Assembly: GCF_016925495.1 (NCBI RefSeq)
Contig: NZ_CP070491.1
Coordinates: 434,001-498,000 of the forward strand
Length of the DNA: 64,000 bases
Origin: Methylococcus sp. EFPC2
GTDB lineage: Bacteria; Pseudomonadota; Gammaproteobacteria; Methylococcales; Methylococcaceae
Reading direction: 5' to 3'
Shown here: piece by piece, positions 24,710 through 33,566 of the stretch
Position numbering within the stretch: the stretch's first letter is position 1
Layout: every line of letters starts with the position of its first letter
The notes under the pieces: model-generated
The model's input: only the letters and a program-made list of their open reading frames with translations
The model's database searches: none
What the model was told of the DNA's origin: nothing
Made by a program: the position numbers and the translations under genes

Positions 24710-27370
24710 TTAGACGCCGGCTTCCCGCAGCAGGCTTTTCAATTCCGGGATGCAGGAGCCGCAGTTGGTGCCGGCCTTGAGGGCGGTGCCGATTTGCTCG
24801 GGCGTGCTCAGACCCTGTTGCCGGATGGCCTGTTGCAGGGTTTTGATGCCGACGCCGAAACAGGCGCACACCGTGCGCCCCCGGTCGTCGTCGGCGGAAG
24901 CCGGTTTGCCGGCCAGCAGGCTGGCGCGTGCGCCGGGCGACAAGGTCGCTTCGCCGAACAGGCCGCAGAGCCAGTCGCGCGAGGGCAATTCATGGTCGGG
25001 GCCGACGAATAAGCAATCGGCGAGCCGGTCGTCGTGCAAACGGGCCGCGCGATAACGGCCGCGGGCGGGATCGCCGAATTCCAGCCATTGCTCAGCGTCT
25101 CCCGTTGTTTCCTTCCCGCCGATGAGGCATTTGAGCCAGTGCGACCAGCTCTCGGGACGTTGTTCGCCGGCCAGTTCGTAGAGCGAGTAGCCGTCGCCGC
25201 GGACCGTGACGCACCATGCCGCCTCGGCGATGGCGGGCAGGCTGTCCCGGCTGATCAGGAAGCCGTGCCAGGCGGGTCGGTAAGCGGCGATGCGCACCGG
25301 CGTATGTTTGGATTCCGGCTCGCCGGAGAACGGATCGACCACCGGGTTGACCAGGGCGTTGGCCAGCGCTTGCCGGCTGTTGCGATCACCCCAGTGCATG
25401 GGCATGAACACCGAACCGGGCCGCTGATCCTCGCTGATCTTCACCCGCGCCAATGTGGTTCCCCAACGGCTTTCCAGTTTTGCCAGCGCACCAGCCTGAA
25501 GTCCGAAGCTAGCCGCATCGGTCGGATGAATTTCGGCGTAGGGTTCGGGACTGTGCCGGTTAAGCTTGGGGCTGCGCGAAGTCCGCGTCATGGTGTGCCA
25601 TTGGTCGCGTATGCGGCCGGTGTTGAGCGCCAGCGGATAATCGGCATCGAGGGCATGCGCGGGTGCGTTGGGTGACAGAGCCAACATTTTGGCCTTGCCG
25701 TCCGCGTGGCTGTAGCGGCCGTCGGCGAACAGCCGGCTGGTGCCGAGCGGCCATTGTTGCGGAGGCAGGCCGTCGTAGGATGCGGCATCGAGCGCGGCGA
25801 GCGACCTAAGATCGAAATGGCGTTCACCCTCGTTACCGCAAGCGGACAAGGCCGCGTGTTCGACGAAGATTTCACGGACCTCGCGGTAGGGAAATGCCTC
25901 CGCCCAGCCCATGCGGCGGGCGACTTCGCTGACGATCCACCAGTCCGGTCTGGCCTCGCCCGGCAGGGGCAGGAAGGCCCGCTGGCGCGAGATGCGCCGT
26001 TCGGAATTGGTCACCGTGCCGTCCTTCTCGCCCCAGGCGGCGGCCGGCAATCTCACATGGGCATAAGGCGTGAGGTCGGTGCGGTCCTCGCAGTCGGACA
26101 CCACCACGAATTCGCAGCCCGCCAGCGCGGCGCGCACCTTGTTCGCGTCCGGCAGACTCACGGCGGGATTGGTGGCCATGATCCACAAGGCCTTGATGCG
26201 GCCCTCGGCGACCGCCTCGAACATCTCCACCGCCTTGAGGCCGGGATTGCGGGCCAGATGGGGGGCTCGCCAGAACTCGGCGACCGTATACCAGTGGGCC
26301 GGATTGTCGAATTCCATGTGCGCGGCCAGTTGATTGGCCAGCCCGCCGACTTCCCGCCCGCCCATGGCGTTGGGCTGGCCGGTCAGCGAGAACGGCCCCA
26401 TGCCGGGCTTGCCGATGCGGCCGGTGGCCAGATGCACGTTGATGATGGCGTTGACCTTGTCGGTTCCGCTGGATGACTGGTTCACACCTTGCGACCAGGC
26501 GGTGACGGTCTTCTCGGTGCGGGCGAACCACTGATAGAAAGTCGCGATATCGCTCTCGGGCAAGCCGCAGGCTGCGGCCACCGCCGGTATGTCGGCCGCG
26601 CTACGCTGGGCTTCCGCCAGCGCCGCCGCATAGCCGGAAACATGCGATTCGAGATAGGCGTAATCCAGATGGTCGTGGCGGCGCAGATAGTTGAGCAGGC
26701 CGTTGAACAGCATCACGTCGCTGCCCGGCGCGAGCGGCAGGTGCAGATCGGCCAGGTCGCAGGTCGCGGTGCGCCGGGGATCGATGCTGACGACTTTTAG
26801 TTTGGCATTGCTTTGCTTGGCGGCGGCGATGCGCTGGTAGAGGATGGGATGGCACCAGGCGGTATTGGAGCCGACCAGCACGATCAGATCGGCCAGTTCC
26901 AGATCCTCGTAGCAGCCGGGCACCAGATCCTCGCCGAATGCGCGCTTGTGCCCCGCCACCGAGGACGACATGCACAGCCGGGAATTGGTGTCGATATTGC
27001 CGGAGCCGATGAATCCCTTCATCAGCTTGTTGGCGACATAGTAGTCTTCGGTCAGCAACTGGCCGGAGACGTAGAAGGCCACCGAATCCGGTCCGTGTTC
27101 GGCGATGGTCTGCCGGAATTTTTCGGCGACATGGGCCAGCGCCTCGTCCCAGTTCGCCCGGCGGCCTGCGATCTCGGGATGCAGCAGTCGTCCGTCCAGG
27201 CCCAGCGTGTCGCCCAGCGCCGAGCCCTTGGAGCACAGCCGGCCGAAATTGGACGGATGTTGCTCATCTCCTTGCACCGCGATGCGGCCATCGGCCTCGC
27301 GGCTGATTGCAACGCCGCAGCCGACGCCGCAGTAGGGGCAGGTGGTCTTGATCGTGGCGTTGTCGTTCAT
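24710..27370 (-). CDS. nasA: assimilatory nitrate reductase, catalytic subunit
   Basis: 886 aa. Reduces nitrate to nitrite in the cytoplasm. The N-terminal [4Fe-4S] site is CPYCGVGCGV...GRLCSKG. It is followed by the Mo-bis-MGD domains with conserved segments GSGNIDTNSRLCMSSSV (Mo ligand region) and GREVGGLANQLAAHM. The last 70 residues are a BFD-like [2Fe-2S] domain (CACFGVG and CGSCIPELKSLL) that takes electrons from a reductase or ferredoxin. This is the NasA/NarB type with C-terminal extension. It follows nirD on the same strand after 10 bp. Confidence 0.96.
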   Translation of the reverse strand: MNDNATIKTTCPYCGVGCGVAISREADGRIAVQGDEQHPSNFGRLCSKGSALGDTLGLDGRLLHPEIAGRRANWDEALAHVAEKFRQTIAEHGPDSVAFYVSGQLLTEDYYVANKLMKGFIGSGNIDTNSRLCMSSSVAGHKRAFGEDLVPGCYEDLELADLIVLVGSNTAWCHPILYQRIAAAKQSNAKLKVVSIDPRRTATCDLADLHLPLAPGSDVMLFNGLLNYLRRHDHLDYAYLESHVSGYAAALAEAQRSAADIPAVAAACGLPESDIATFYQWFARTEKTVTAWSQGVNQSSSGTDKVNAIINVHLATGRIGKPGMGPFSLTGQPNAMGGREVGGLANQLAAHMEFDNPAHWYTVAEFWRAPHLARNPGLKAVEMFEAVAEGRIKALWIMATNPAVSLPDANKVRAALAGCEFVVVSDCEDRTDLTPYAHVRLPAAAWGEKDGTVTNSERRISRQRAFLPLPGEARPDWWIVSEVARRMGWAEAFPYREVREIFVEHAALSACGNEGERHFDLRSLAALDAASYDGLPPQQWPLGTSRLFADGRYSHADGKAKMLALSPNAPAHALDADYPLALNTGRIRDQWHTMTRTSRSPKLNRHSPEPYAEIHPTDAASFGLQAGALAKLESRWGTTLARVKISEDQRPGSVFMPMHWGDRNSRQALANALVNPVVDPFSGEPESKHTPVRIAAYRPAWHGFLISRDSLPAIAEAAWCVTVRGDGYSLYELAGEQRPESWSHWLKCLIGGKETTGDAEQWLEFGDPARGRYRAARLHDDRLADCLFVGPDHELPSRDWLCGLFGEATLSPGARASLLAGKPASADDDRGRTVCACFGVGIKTLQQAIRQQGLSTPEQIGTALKAGTNCGSCIPELKSLLREAGV

Positions 27371-27380
27371 CGGATGCGTC

Positions 27381-27692
27381 TTAGCTTCGCGCCAGATAAA
27401 CCCGGCCGTCTTCGAGCTTGATCTCGAAGCGCTGTGCGCACCCCACGTCAGGTGCGACGACCGCGCCGGATTCCAGTTCCAGCACCCAGTTGTGCAGGGG
27501 ACAGGTGACGCGTTTGCCGTGGACGATGCCTTGCGACAGGGGGCCGGCTTTGTGCGGGCAGCGGTCGCGCAGGGCGAAGACCTCGTCCGCCGCGGTGCGG
27601 AAGAGGGCGATGTCGCCGAAGACGGTTTCCACCACCCGCGAGCCGAGGCGGGGGATGTCGTCGAGGGTGCCTATGGGTAGCCAGTCGTTCAT
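27381..27692 (-). CDS. nirD: nitrite reductase small subunit NirD
   Basis: 103 aa Rieske-like protein. Cluster ligands are visible as CPHKAG and CPLHNW with the usual spacing of about 18 residues, so unlike some NirD proteins the [2Fe-2S] site appears intact. It forms part of the NADH-dependent assimilatory nitrite reductase with NirB. A palindromic repeat separates it from nirB. Confidence 0.93.
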   Translation of the reverse strand: MNDWLPIGTLDDIPRLGSRVVETVFGDIALFRTAADEVFALRDRCPHKAGPLSQGIVHGKRVTCPLHNWVLELESGAVVAPDVGCAQRFEIKLEDGRVYLARS

Positions 27693-27714
27693 CGTTAAAA
27701 CCTGAGTGGTTCGG

Positions 27715-27794
27715 GTAGGATGGGTGCAGGCGGCAGCCGTAACCCAGCTAAGGTCGGGCGATGATGGGTTGCGCTTACGCTACACCCATCCTAC
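27715..27794. repeat. palindromic intergenic repeat (GTAGGATGGGTG type)
   Basis: Outer arms GTAGGATGGGTG (27715-27726) and CACCCATCCTAC (27783-27794) are exact inverses, with further inner pairing around AACCCA and TGGGTT. The element lies inside an operon, between nirB and nirD. The same family recurs at 31.1 kb and, in diverged form, at 57.75 kb. Confidence 0.75.
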
Positions 27795-30244
27795 GCAAGG
27801 GCTCTGAGGGGCTGAAAAAGCTCCTGCTCCTTGCCCTGCACGCGCTCGGCCCAGGGGTCGACCTGGGCGGTTTGCTGCGAGACCAGGAAGCGCTCGTTCA
27901 GCACCTTGCGTCCTTCCTCGTCCTCGACGATGCGCGACTTCACGTAGGTGAGGCCGACCCGTTCTATCCAGGGCGCGGTGCGCTCCAGATAGCGGGCTTC
28001 CTCGCGGTAGAGCTGCATGAATGCGCCGCAGTATTCCTTCACTTCGTCTTCAGTGCCGAGCTTGCAGAGCAGGTCGGTGCCGCGGATCTTGATGCCGCCG
28101 TTGCCGCCGACGTGGACCTCGTAGCCGGAGTCCACGCAGATCACGCCGAAATCCTTGATGGTGGCTTCGGCGCAGTTGCGCGGGCAGCCGGACACGGCCA
28201 TCTTGAACTTGTGCGGCGTCCACGAGCCCCAGGTGATTTTTTCCAGTTTCACGCCAAGTCCGGTGGAGTCCTGGGTGCCGAAGCGGCACCATTCCGAGCC
28301 CACGCAGGTCTTCACCGTGCGCAGCGATTTGCCGTAGGCGTGTCCGGACACCATGCCGGCGGCATTGAGGTCGCCCCAGACCTTGGGCAGGTCTTCCTTT
28401 TTCACGCCCAGCAGGTCGATGCGCTGGCCGCCGGTGACCTTGACCGTCGGTATCTTGAACTTGTCGGCCACGTCGGCGATGGCGCGCAGTTCGTTCGGCG
28501 TGGTCAGCCCGCCCCACATGCGCGGCACGACGGAATAGGTGCCGTCCTTCTGGATGTTGGCGTGCACCCGCTCGTTGATGAAGCGGGATTGCGGGTCGTC
28601 CTTGTAGCCGTCCGGCCAGGCGCACAGCAGGTAGTAGTTGAGCGCCGGGCGGCAGGAATGGCAGCCGTCGGCGGTCTTCCATTCCAGGGCCTTGAAGACG
28701 GCGTCCATGGTCTTCAATCCCTGTTCGACGATGGCCGCGCGCACGGTGTCGTGCGCATGCTCGGTGCACTTGCACATCGGTTTTTCTTTCGGCGTCTGGT
28801 CATAGTTGCCGACGGTGGCGGCGAGTATCTGTTCGACCAGTCCGGTGCAGGAGCCGCAAGAGGCCGAGGCCTTGGTGTGGGCGCGCACCTCGTCCAGGGT
28901 GAACAGCTTTTTGCCCACGATGGCGTCGACGATGGTCTTCTTGCACACGCCGTTGCAGCCGCAGATCTCCGCGTCCGCGCTCATGCCCATCACGCTCTGG
29001 CCTTCGCGGCCGGAATCGGCCATGTGGGCTCGGCCGAACATCACCGTTTCGCGGAAGTCGGCGATGTCGGTGTTCTCGCGCATGAGCTGGAAATACCAGG
29101 AGCCGTCCACGGTGTCGCCGTACAGCACGGCCCCTTTCACCTTGTTGTCCTTGACCACCAGCTTCTTGTAGACGCCGCGCGTGGGATCCTGAAAGACGAG
29201 TTCTTCGTAGCCATTGCCGCCGAGATAGTCGCCGGCGGAGAACAAATCGATGCCGGTGACCTTGAGCTTGGTGGATGTCACCGAACCCTGGTAGCGGCCG
29301 ATGCCGTATTCGGCCAGGTGGTTGGCGCAGACCTTGGCCTGCTCGAACAGCGGGGCGACCAGGCCGAACAGATTGCCGCGATGCTGCACGCATTCGCCCA
29401 CGGAATAGACGCGCGGGTCGTAGGTCTGCAAGGTGTCGCTGACCACGATGCCGCGCTCGCAATGGATGCCGCAGGATTTCGCCAGCTCGATGTTGGGGCG
29501 TATGCCGACGGCCATCACGACCAGGTCGGCGGGGATCTCGGTGCCGTTTTTGAAGCGTATGGAGCCGACCCGGGGTGGCTCTTCCGCCAGTGCACGGGGG
29601 GCGGGAAGGATGGCTTCCGTCTGGGCTTCCAGCAGGAAATTGACGCCGGTATCTTCCAGCGAGCGCCGCAGCAGGGCCGCGGCGGGCTTGTCGAGCTGAC
29701 GTTCCATCAGGGTGTCGAGCAGGTGCACCACGGTCACGTGCATGCCGCGCTTGAGCAGGCCGTTGGCCGCTTCCAGTCCCAGCAGGCCGCCGCCGATGAC
29801 CACCGCGTGCTTGTGTTTCTGCGAGGCATCCAGCATGCGGCTGACGTCGTGGATGTCGCGGAAGCCGACCACCCCCTCCAGTTCCTTGCCCGGCACCGGC
29901 AGGATGAAGGGCTGGGAGCCGGTCGCCAGGATCAAGCGGTCGTAGCTCGCTTCGGTGCCGTCCTCCGCCAGCACGACGCGGTGCTTGCGGTCTATGGAGA
30001 CAACCTTGCGCCCGGTGTGCAGGGTGATTTCGTTGTCGTCGTACCAACTCCGGTCGTTGATGACGATTTCGTCGAAGGTTTTCTCGCCCGCCAGCACGGG
30101 CGACAGCAGGATGCGGTTGTAATTGACGTGGGGCTCGGCGCCGAACACGGTGGTTTCGTATTTGCCGGGCGCGATTTTCTGCAGTTCTTCCAGCGTGCGT
30201 ACACCGGCCATGCCGTTGCCGATGAGGATGAGTTTGGGCTTCAT
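27791..30244 (-). CDS. nirB: NADH-dependent assimilatory nitrite reductase large subunit
   Basis: 817 aa. The N-terminal FAD/NADH oxidoreductase domain has GNGMAGVRTLEEL and VIGGGLLGLEAANGL. Two BFD-like [2Fe-2S] modules follow (CGCNGVCKKTI with SCGSCTGLV, then CKCTEHAHD with GCHSCRPAL). The C-terminal sulfite/nitrite reductase part binds siroheme and [4Fe-4S] with TCVGSEWCRFG and SGCPRNCAEA. It reduces nitrite to ammonium with six electrons. The length is as expected. Confidence 0.97.
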   Translation of the reverse strand: MKPKLILIGNGMAGVRTLEELQKIAPGKYETTVFGAEPHVNYNRILLSPVLAGEKTFDEIVINDRSWYDDNEITLHTGRKVVSIDRKHRVVLAEDGTEASYDRLILATGSQPFILPVPGKELEGVVGFRDIHDVSRMLDASQKHKHAVVIGGGLLGLEAANGLLKRGMHVTVVHLLDTLMERQLDKPAAALLRRSLEDTGVNFLLEAQTEAILPAPRALAEEPPRVGSIRFKNGTEIPADLVVMAVGIRPNIELAKSCGIHCERGIVVSDTLQTYDPRVYSVGECVQHRGNLFGLVAPLFEQAKVCANHLAEYGIGRYQGSVTSTKLKVTGIDLFSAGDYLGGNGYEELVFQDPTRGVYKKLVVKDNKVKGAVLYGDTVDGSWYFQLMRENTDIADFRETVMFGRAHMADSGREGQSVMGMSADAEICGCNGVCKKTIVDAIVGKKLFTLDEVRAHTKASASCGSCTGLVEQILAATVGNYDQTPKEKPMCKCTEHAHDTVRAAIVEQGLKTMDAVFKALEWKTADGCHSCRPALNYYLLCAWPDGYKDDPQSRFINERVHANIQKDGTYSVVPRMWGGLTTPNELRAIADVADKFKIPTVKVTGGQRIDLLGVKKEDLPKVWGDLNAAGMVSGHAYGKSLRTVKTCVGSEWCRFGTQDSTGLGVKLEKITWGSWTPHKFKMAVSGCPRNCAEATIKDFGVICVDSGYEVHVGGNGGIKIRGTDLLCKLGTEDEVKEYCGAFMQLYREEARYLERTAPWIERVGLTYVKSRIVEDEEGRKVLNERFLVSQQTAQVDPWAERVQGKEQELFQPLRALA

Positions 30245-30301
30245 GGTGGACCTCGTTCAGTTGTTCGTCGGGTTGCGCTAACCCGCCCTACATTTTTTCT
30301 G

Positions 30302-31099
30302 TTAGGCCGCTTCCGGTTGCTTGTGGCGCTCGTAGAGGAACTTCAGAACTTCCGCCCGGTAGTGGTTGTAGGCCGGGTCGTCGGCCAGTTCCAGGCGCTT
30401 GCGCGGCCTGGGCAGGTCGACCGCCAGGATGTCGCCCACCGTGGCGGCCGGGCCGTTGGTCATCATCACGATGCGGTCGGACAGCAGCACCGCCTCGTCC
30501 ACGTCGTGGGTGACCATCACCACGGTGCTGCCGGTGCCGGCCGTGATGCGCATCAGCTCGTCCTGCAGATGGGCGCGGGTGAGGGCGTCGAGTGCGCCGA
30601 AAGGCTCGTCCATCAGCAATACCTTGGGATTCATGGACAGGGCGCGGGCGATGCCGACGCGCTGTTTCATGCCGCCGGAAATCTCGTGCGGATATTTGTG
30701 CGCCGCGTGGCCCAGGCCGACCAATTCCAGTGCGTCGGCGGCGCGTTGCTTGAGTTGGGCCTTGTTCTCATCGCGGCCATAGACCCGCTCGACGGCGAGA
30801 TAGATGTTCTCCTGGCAGGTCATCCAGGGCAGGAGGGAGTGGTTCTGGAAGACCACGGCGCGTTCCGGGCCGGGCCCCTTGATCTCGCGCCCGGCGCATA
30901 GCGCCACGCCGCCGGTGGCGTCCAAGAGGCCTGCGATGACGTTGAGCACGGTCGACTTGCCGCAGCCGGAATGGCCGATGATGGAGATGAATTCGCCCTG
31001 TTCGATGTCGAGGTTGACGTCGCGCAACGCGGCGAAGCGGCCCTTGCGGGTGTTGAAGATCATGTCGATCTTTTCGAGTTGGACGTAGCGGGTTTTCAT
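30302..31099 (-). CDS. nrtD: ABC nitrate transporter, ATP-binding subunit (NrtD/NasD type)
   Basis: 265 aa. ATG at 31099 (MKTRYVQLE). Walker A GHSGCGKST near residue 41, Q-loop VFQNHSLLPW, signature SGGMKQRVGIARAL near 140, Walker B VLLMDEPFGALD, and switch His in MVTHDVDEA. It has no C-terminal NrtA-like regulatory domain, so it is the short NrtD type rather than NrtC. Works with the permease and binding protein upstream. Confidence 0.93.
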   Translation of the reverse strand: MKTRYVQLEKIDMIFNTRKGRFAALRDVNLDIEQGEFISIIGHSGCGKSTVLNVIAGLLDATGGVALCAGREIKGPGPERAVVFQNHSLLPWMTCQENIYLAVERVYGRDENKAQLKQRAADALELVGLGHAAHKYPHEISGGMKQRVGIARALSMNPKVLLMDEPFGALDALTRAHLQDELMRITAGTGSTVVMVTHDVDEAVLLSDRIVMMTNGPAATVGDILAVDLPRPRKRLELADDPAYNHYRAEVLKFLYERHKQPEAA

Positions 31100-31112
31100 G
31101 TTCGGTTCCTCG

Positions 31113-31229
31113 GTAGGGTGGGTTAGACGCGCATTTCCACCCGGTCTCAAATCTCGCGTTGGCCTGGTGGCGCGTCGTAACCCACCGGCCTTCGATGGTG
31201 GGTTACGGCTTGCGCCTAACCCACCCTAC
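31113..31229. repeat. palindromic intergenic repeat (GTAGGGTGGGTTA type)
   Basis: Arms GTAGGGTGGGTTA at 31113 and its inverse ending at 31229 (TAACCCACCCTAC) enclose about 90 bp with inner inverted blocks around CACCGG and CGTAACCCACC. A half-copy (CGGGTTGCGCTAACCCGCCCTAC) sits near 30268-30291. It lies within the nas operon between nrtD and nrtB, so it must be transcribed. Confidence 0.7.
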
Positions 31230-31238
31230 GGTCTACGG

Positions 31239-32165
31239 TCACGCCTCGGCGCCATGGGTCAGGCGGCGGGCCAGGACGATCAGGGCTTGCTCCAGCGCCA
31301 GGCCGACGATGCCGACCACGAAGATGGCGATGAGGATGTGTTCGACGTTGAGGTTGTTCCATTCGTCCCACACCCAGAAGCCGATGCCGACGCCACCGGT
31401 AAGCATTTCCGCCGCCACGATGACCAGCCAGGCGACGCCGATGGATAGCCTCACGCCGGTCAGCATGTAGGGGAGAACGGCCGGGAGCAGGATCTTGGTG
31501 AAGATCTTCCATTCCGACAGGTTGAGCACCCGCGCCACGTTCATGTAGTCCTGCGGGATGCGGCTGACGCCGACCGCGGTGTTGATGATCATCGGCCAGA
31601 TGCTGGAGATGAAGATCACCCAGATCGCCGCCGGATGGGCGGCGTTGAACACCAGCAGGCCTATGGGCAGCCAGGCCAGCGGACTGACCGGGCGCAGCAG
31701 GCCGATGATGGGCGCGCACATGCGGCTCAGGAACTCGAAGCGGCCGATCATGAAACCCAAGGGGATGCCGACGAGTGCGGCGAGGCCGAAACCTATTCCG
31801 ACGCGTTCCAGCGAATTGAGGATGTTCCAGCCTATGCCCTGGTCGTTCGGGCCGTTGCGGTAGAACGGGTCGCTGAACAGCTCGACCGCCGAGTCCCAGG
31901 TTTTCACCGGGCCGGGCAGGCGGCCGTCGCTGGTTTGCGCGACCAGCGCCCACACCAGGGTGAACAAGGCCAGGCCGAACAGCGGCGGGAAAAGGGTCTT
32001 GAAGAAGAACTCCAGCCCGGCGGCGTACCGCTTCCTGCCGTTTTCCAGGTTCACGTCGCGCTCGGCCGCCAGGCGTTCGGGAGCCGTTGCGACCGGTTTG
32101 TCGGCTTGCTCTGTTTTGGGCTTCATGATGACCACGTTGTCTTTTCTCAAAGGGATGCTGCTCAT
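31239..32165 (-). CDS. nrtB: ABC nitrate transporter permease
   Basis: 308 aa. ATG at 32165 follows GGAGG at a somewhat long spacing. After a polar N-terminus of about 45 residues there are six hydrophobic segments. The BPD-type loop (EAA-like, ARVLNLSEWKIFTKILLPAVLPYMLTG) near residue 220 contacts the ATPase. This is the NrtB family of nitrate/nitrite permeases. Confidence 0.94.
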   Translation of the reverse strand: MSSIPLRKDNVVIMKPKTEQADKPVATAPERLAAERDVNLENGRKRYAAGLEFFFKTLFPPLFGLALFTLVWALVAQTSDGRLPGPVKTWDSAVELFSDPFYRNGPNDQGIGWNILNSLERVGIGFGLAALVGIPLGFMIGRFEFLSRMCAPIIGLLRPVSPLAWLPIGLLVFNAAHPAAIWVIFISSIWPMIINTAVGVSRIPQDYMNVARVLNLSEWKIFTKILLPAVLPYMLTGVRLSIGVAWLVIVAAEMLTGGVGIGFWVWDEWNNLNVEHILIAIFVVGIVGLALEQALIVLARRLTHGAEA

Positions 32166-32256
32166 CGTCGTGTTTCCTCCGTAGATCGGGCGACGTTTTC
32201 GGCACATACGCTGGTCGGGTTGCGGCACGATGGCGCCGTGCCAGACCCGAACTGCT

Positions 32257-33537
32257 TCATGCTCTGACCTGGAAGCTTGCGGCGTAGGCCTTGGGGTCCT
32301 TGCCGTCCCATTTCACGCCGTCGATCAGCGTGGTGGAGCGGAACGGATCGGCCGGCACCGGCACTTTCAACTGGCTGGCCGCCTGCTTGTACAGCTCGAT
32401 CTGGTTGACCTGCTTGGCGACGGCCAGGTAGTCGGGGTCCTCCTTGAGCAGGCCCCAGCGCTTGTGCTGGGTGAGGAACCACATGCCGTCCGAGAGATAG
32501 GGGAAGTTCACCCGGCCTTCGTTGTAGAACTTCATGTAGTTGTCGTCCTTCCATTTCTTGCCGATGCCGTTGTCGTAATCGCCCAGCATGCGGCCCTGGA
32601 TGACTTGCGCGGTGGTGTTGACGTAGGGCTTGCCGGCGATGGTGATGGCCACCTTTTCGCGGTTCTTCATCTCGTCGATGTACATGGAGGCTTCCAGCAC
32701 CGCCATGATCACGGCGCGCGCGGTGTTGGGATATTTCTGCGCGAATTCCAGCGTACTGCCGAGCACCTTTTCCGGGTGGTCTTTCCAGATTTCCTGGGTG
32801 GTGACGGCGGTGAAGCCGATCTTGTCGGCGATGGCGCGGGCGTTCCACGGTTCGCCCACGCAATAGCCGTCCATGTTGCCCACCCGCATGTTGGCGACCA
32901 TCTGCGGCGGCGGCACGGTGATGGTCTTGACGTCCTTGACCGGATTGATGCCGTTGGCGCCGAGCCAGTAGTAAAGCCACATGGCATGGGTGCCGGTGGG
33001 GAAAGTCTGGGCGAAGGTGTATTCGCGCGGCTCGTCCTTGATCAGCTTGGCCAGGCCGGCCCCGTCGCTCACACCCTTCTCGTGCAGCTTGTTGGCCAGC
33101 GTGATGGCCTGGCCGTTGTTGTTTAGCGTCATCAGCAGCGCCATGTCTTTCTTCGGCCCGCCGATGCCGAGCTGTACGCCGTAAATCAGGCCGTAGAGCA
33201 CGTGGGCGGCATCCAGCTCGCCGTTGATGAGCTTGTCGCGCACCGCGGCCCAGGACGCTTCCTTGGTCGGCACGATCTTGATGCCGTATTTCTTGTCCAG
33301 GCCCAGTTCGGCGGCCATGACCACCGAGGCGCAATCGGTCAGGGGGATGAAACCTATCTTCACCTCGGTCTTTTCCGGCGCGTCGGAGCCGGCCGCCCAG
33401 GCGTAGTGGCTCAGGCCCGGCGCCAGCCCCAGGGCCGCGCCGGCGCCCAGCAGCAGGCCGCCGTTCTTGATGAAGCTGCGGCGTGACGGCGATTCGGGCG
33501 TTAGGGTCGTCGAGGTCTCGGTCGTTTTCTTGTTCAT
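32257..33537 (-). CDS. nrtA: periplasmic nitrate-binding protein (Tat substrate)
   Basis: 426 aa. The N-terminus has a twin-arginine signal (PSRRSFIKNGGLLLGAGAALG). The mature CmpA/NrtA-type bilobed domain shows GFIPLTDCASVVMAAELGL, MDGYCVGEPWNARAI and HPEKVLGSTLEFAQ. It delivers nitrate to NrtB/NrtD. A paralogous sensor without signal lies directly upstream. Confidence 0.95.
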   Translation of the reverse strand: MNKKTTETSTTLTPESPSRRSFIKNGGLLLGAGAALGLAPGLSHYAWAAGSDAPEKTEVKIGFIPLTDCASVVMAAELGLDKKYGIKIVPTKEASWAAVRDKLINGELDAAHVLYGLIYGVQLGIGGPKKDMALLMTLNNNGQAITLANKLHEKGVSDGAGLAKLIKDEPREYTFAQTFPTGTHAMWLYYWLGANGINPVKDVKTITVPPPQMVANMRVGNMDGYCVGEPWNARAIADKIGFTAVTTQEIWKDHPEKVLGSTLEFAQKYPNTARAVIMAVLEASMYIDEMKNREKVAITIAGKPYVNTTAQVIQGRMLGDYDNGIGKKWKDDNYMKFYNEGRVNFPYLSDGMWFLTQHKRWGLLKEDPDYLAVAKQVNQIELYKQAASQLKVPVPADPFRSTTLIDGVKWDGKDPKAYAASFQVRA

Positions 33538-33566
33538 GGTTAATCCTGTGCGTAGGGTGGACGGGG

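Noticed and set aside
27761-30901. 1046-codon open frame on the plus strand
   Set aside because: Antisense to nirB and nrtD; a by-product of GC-rich codon use, with no domain pattern.
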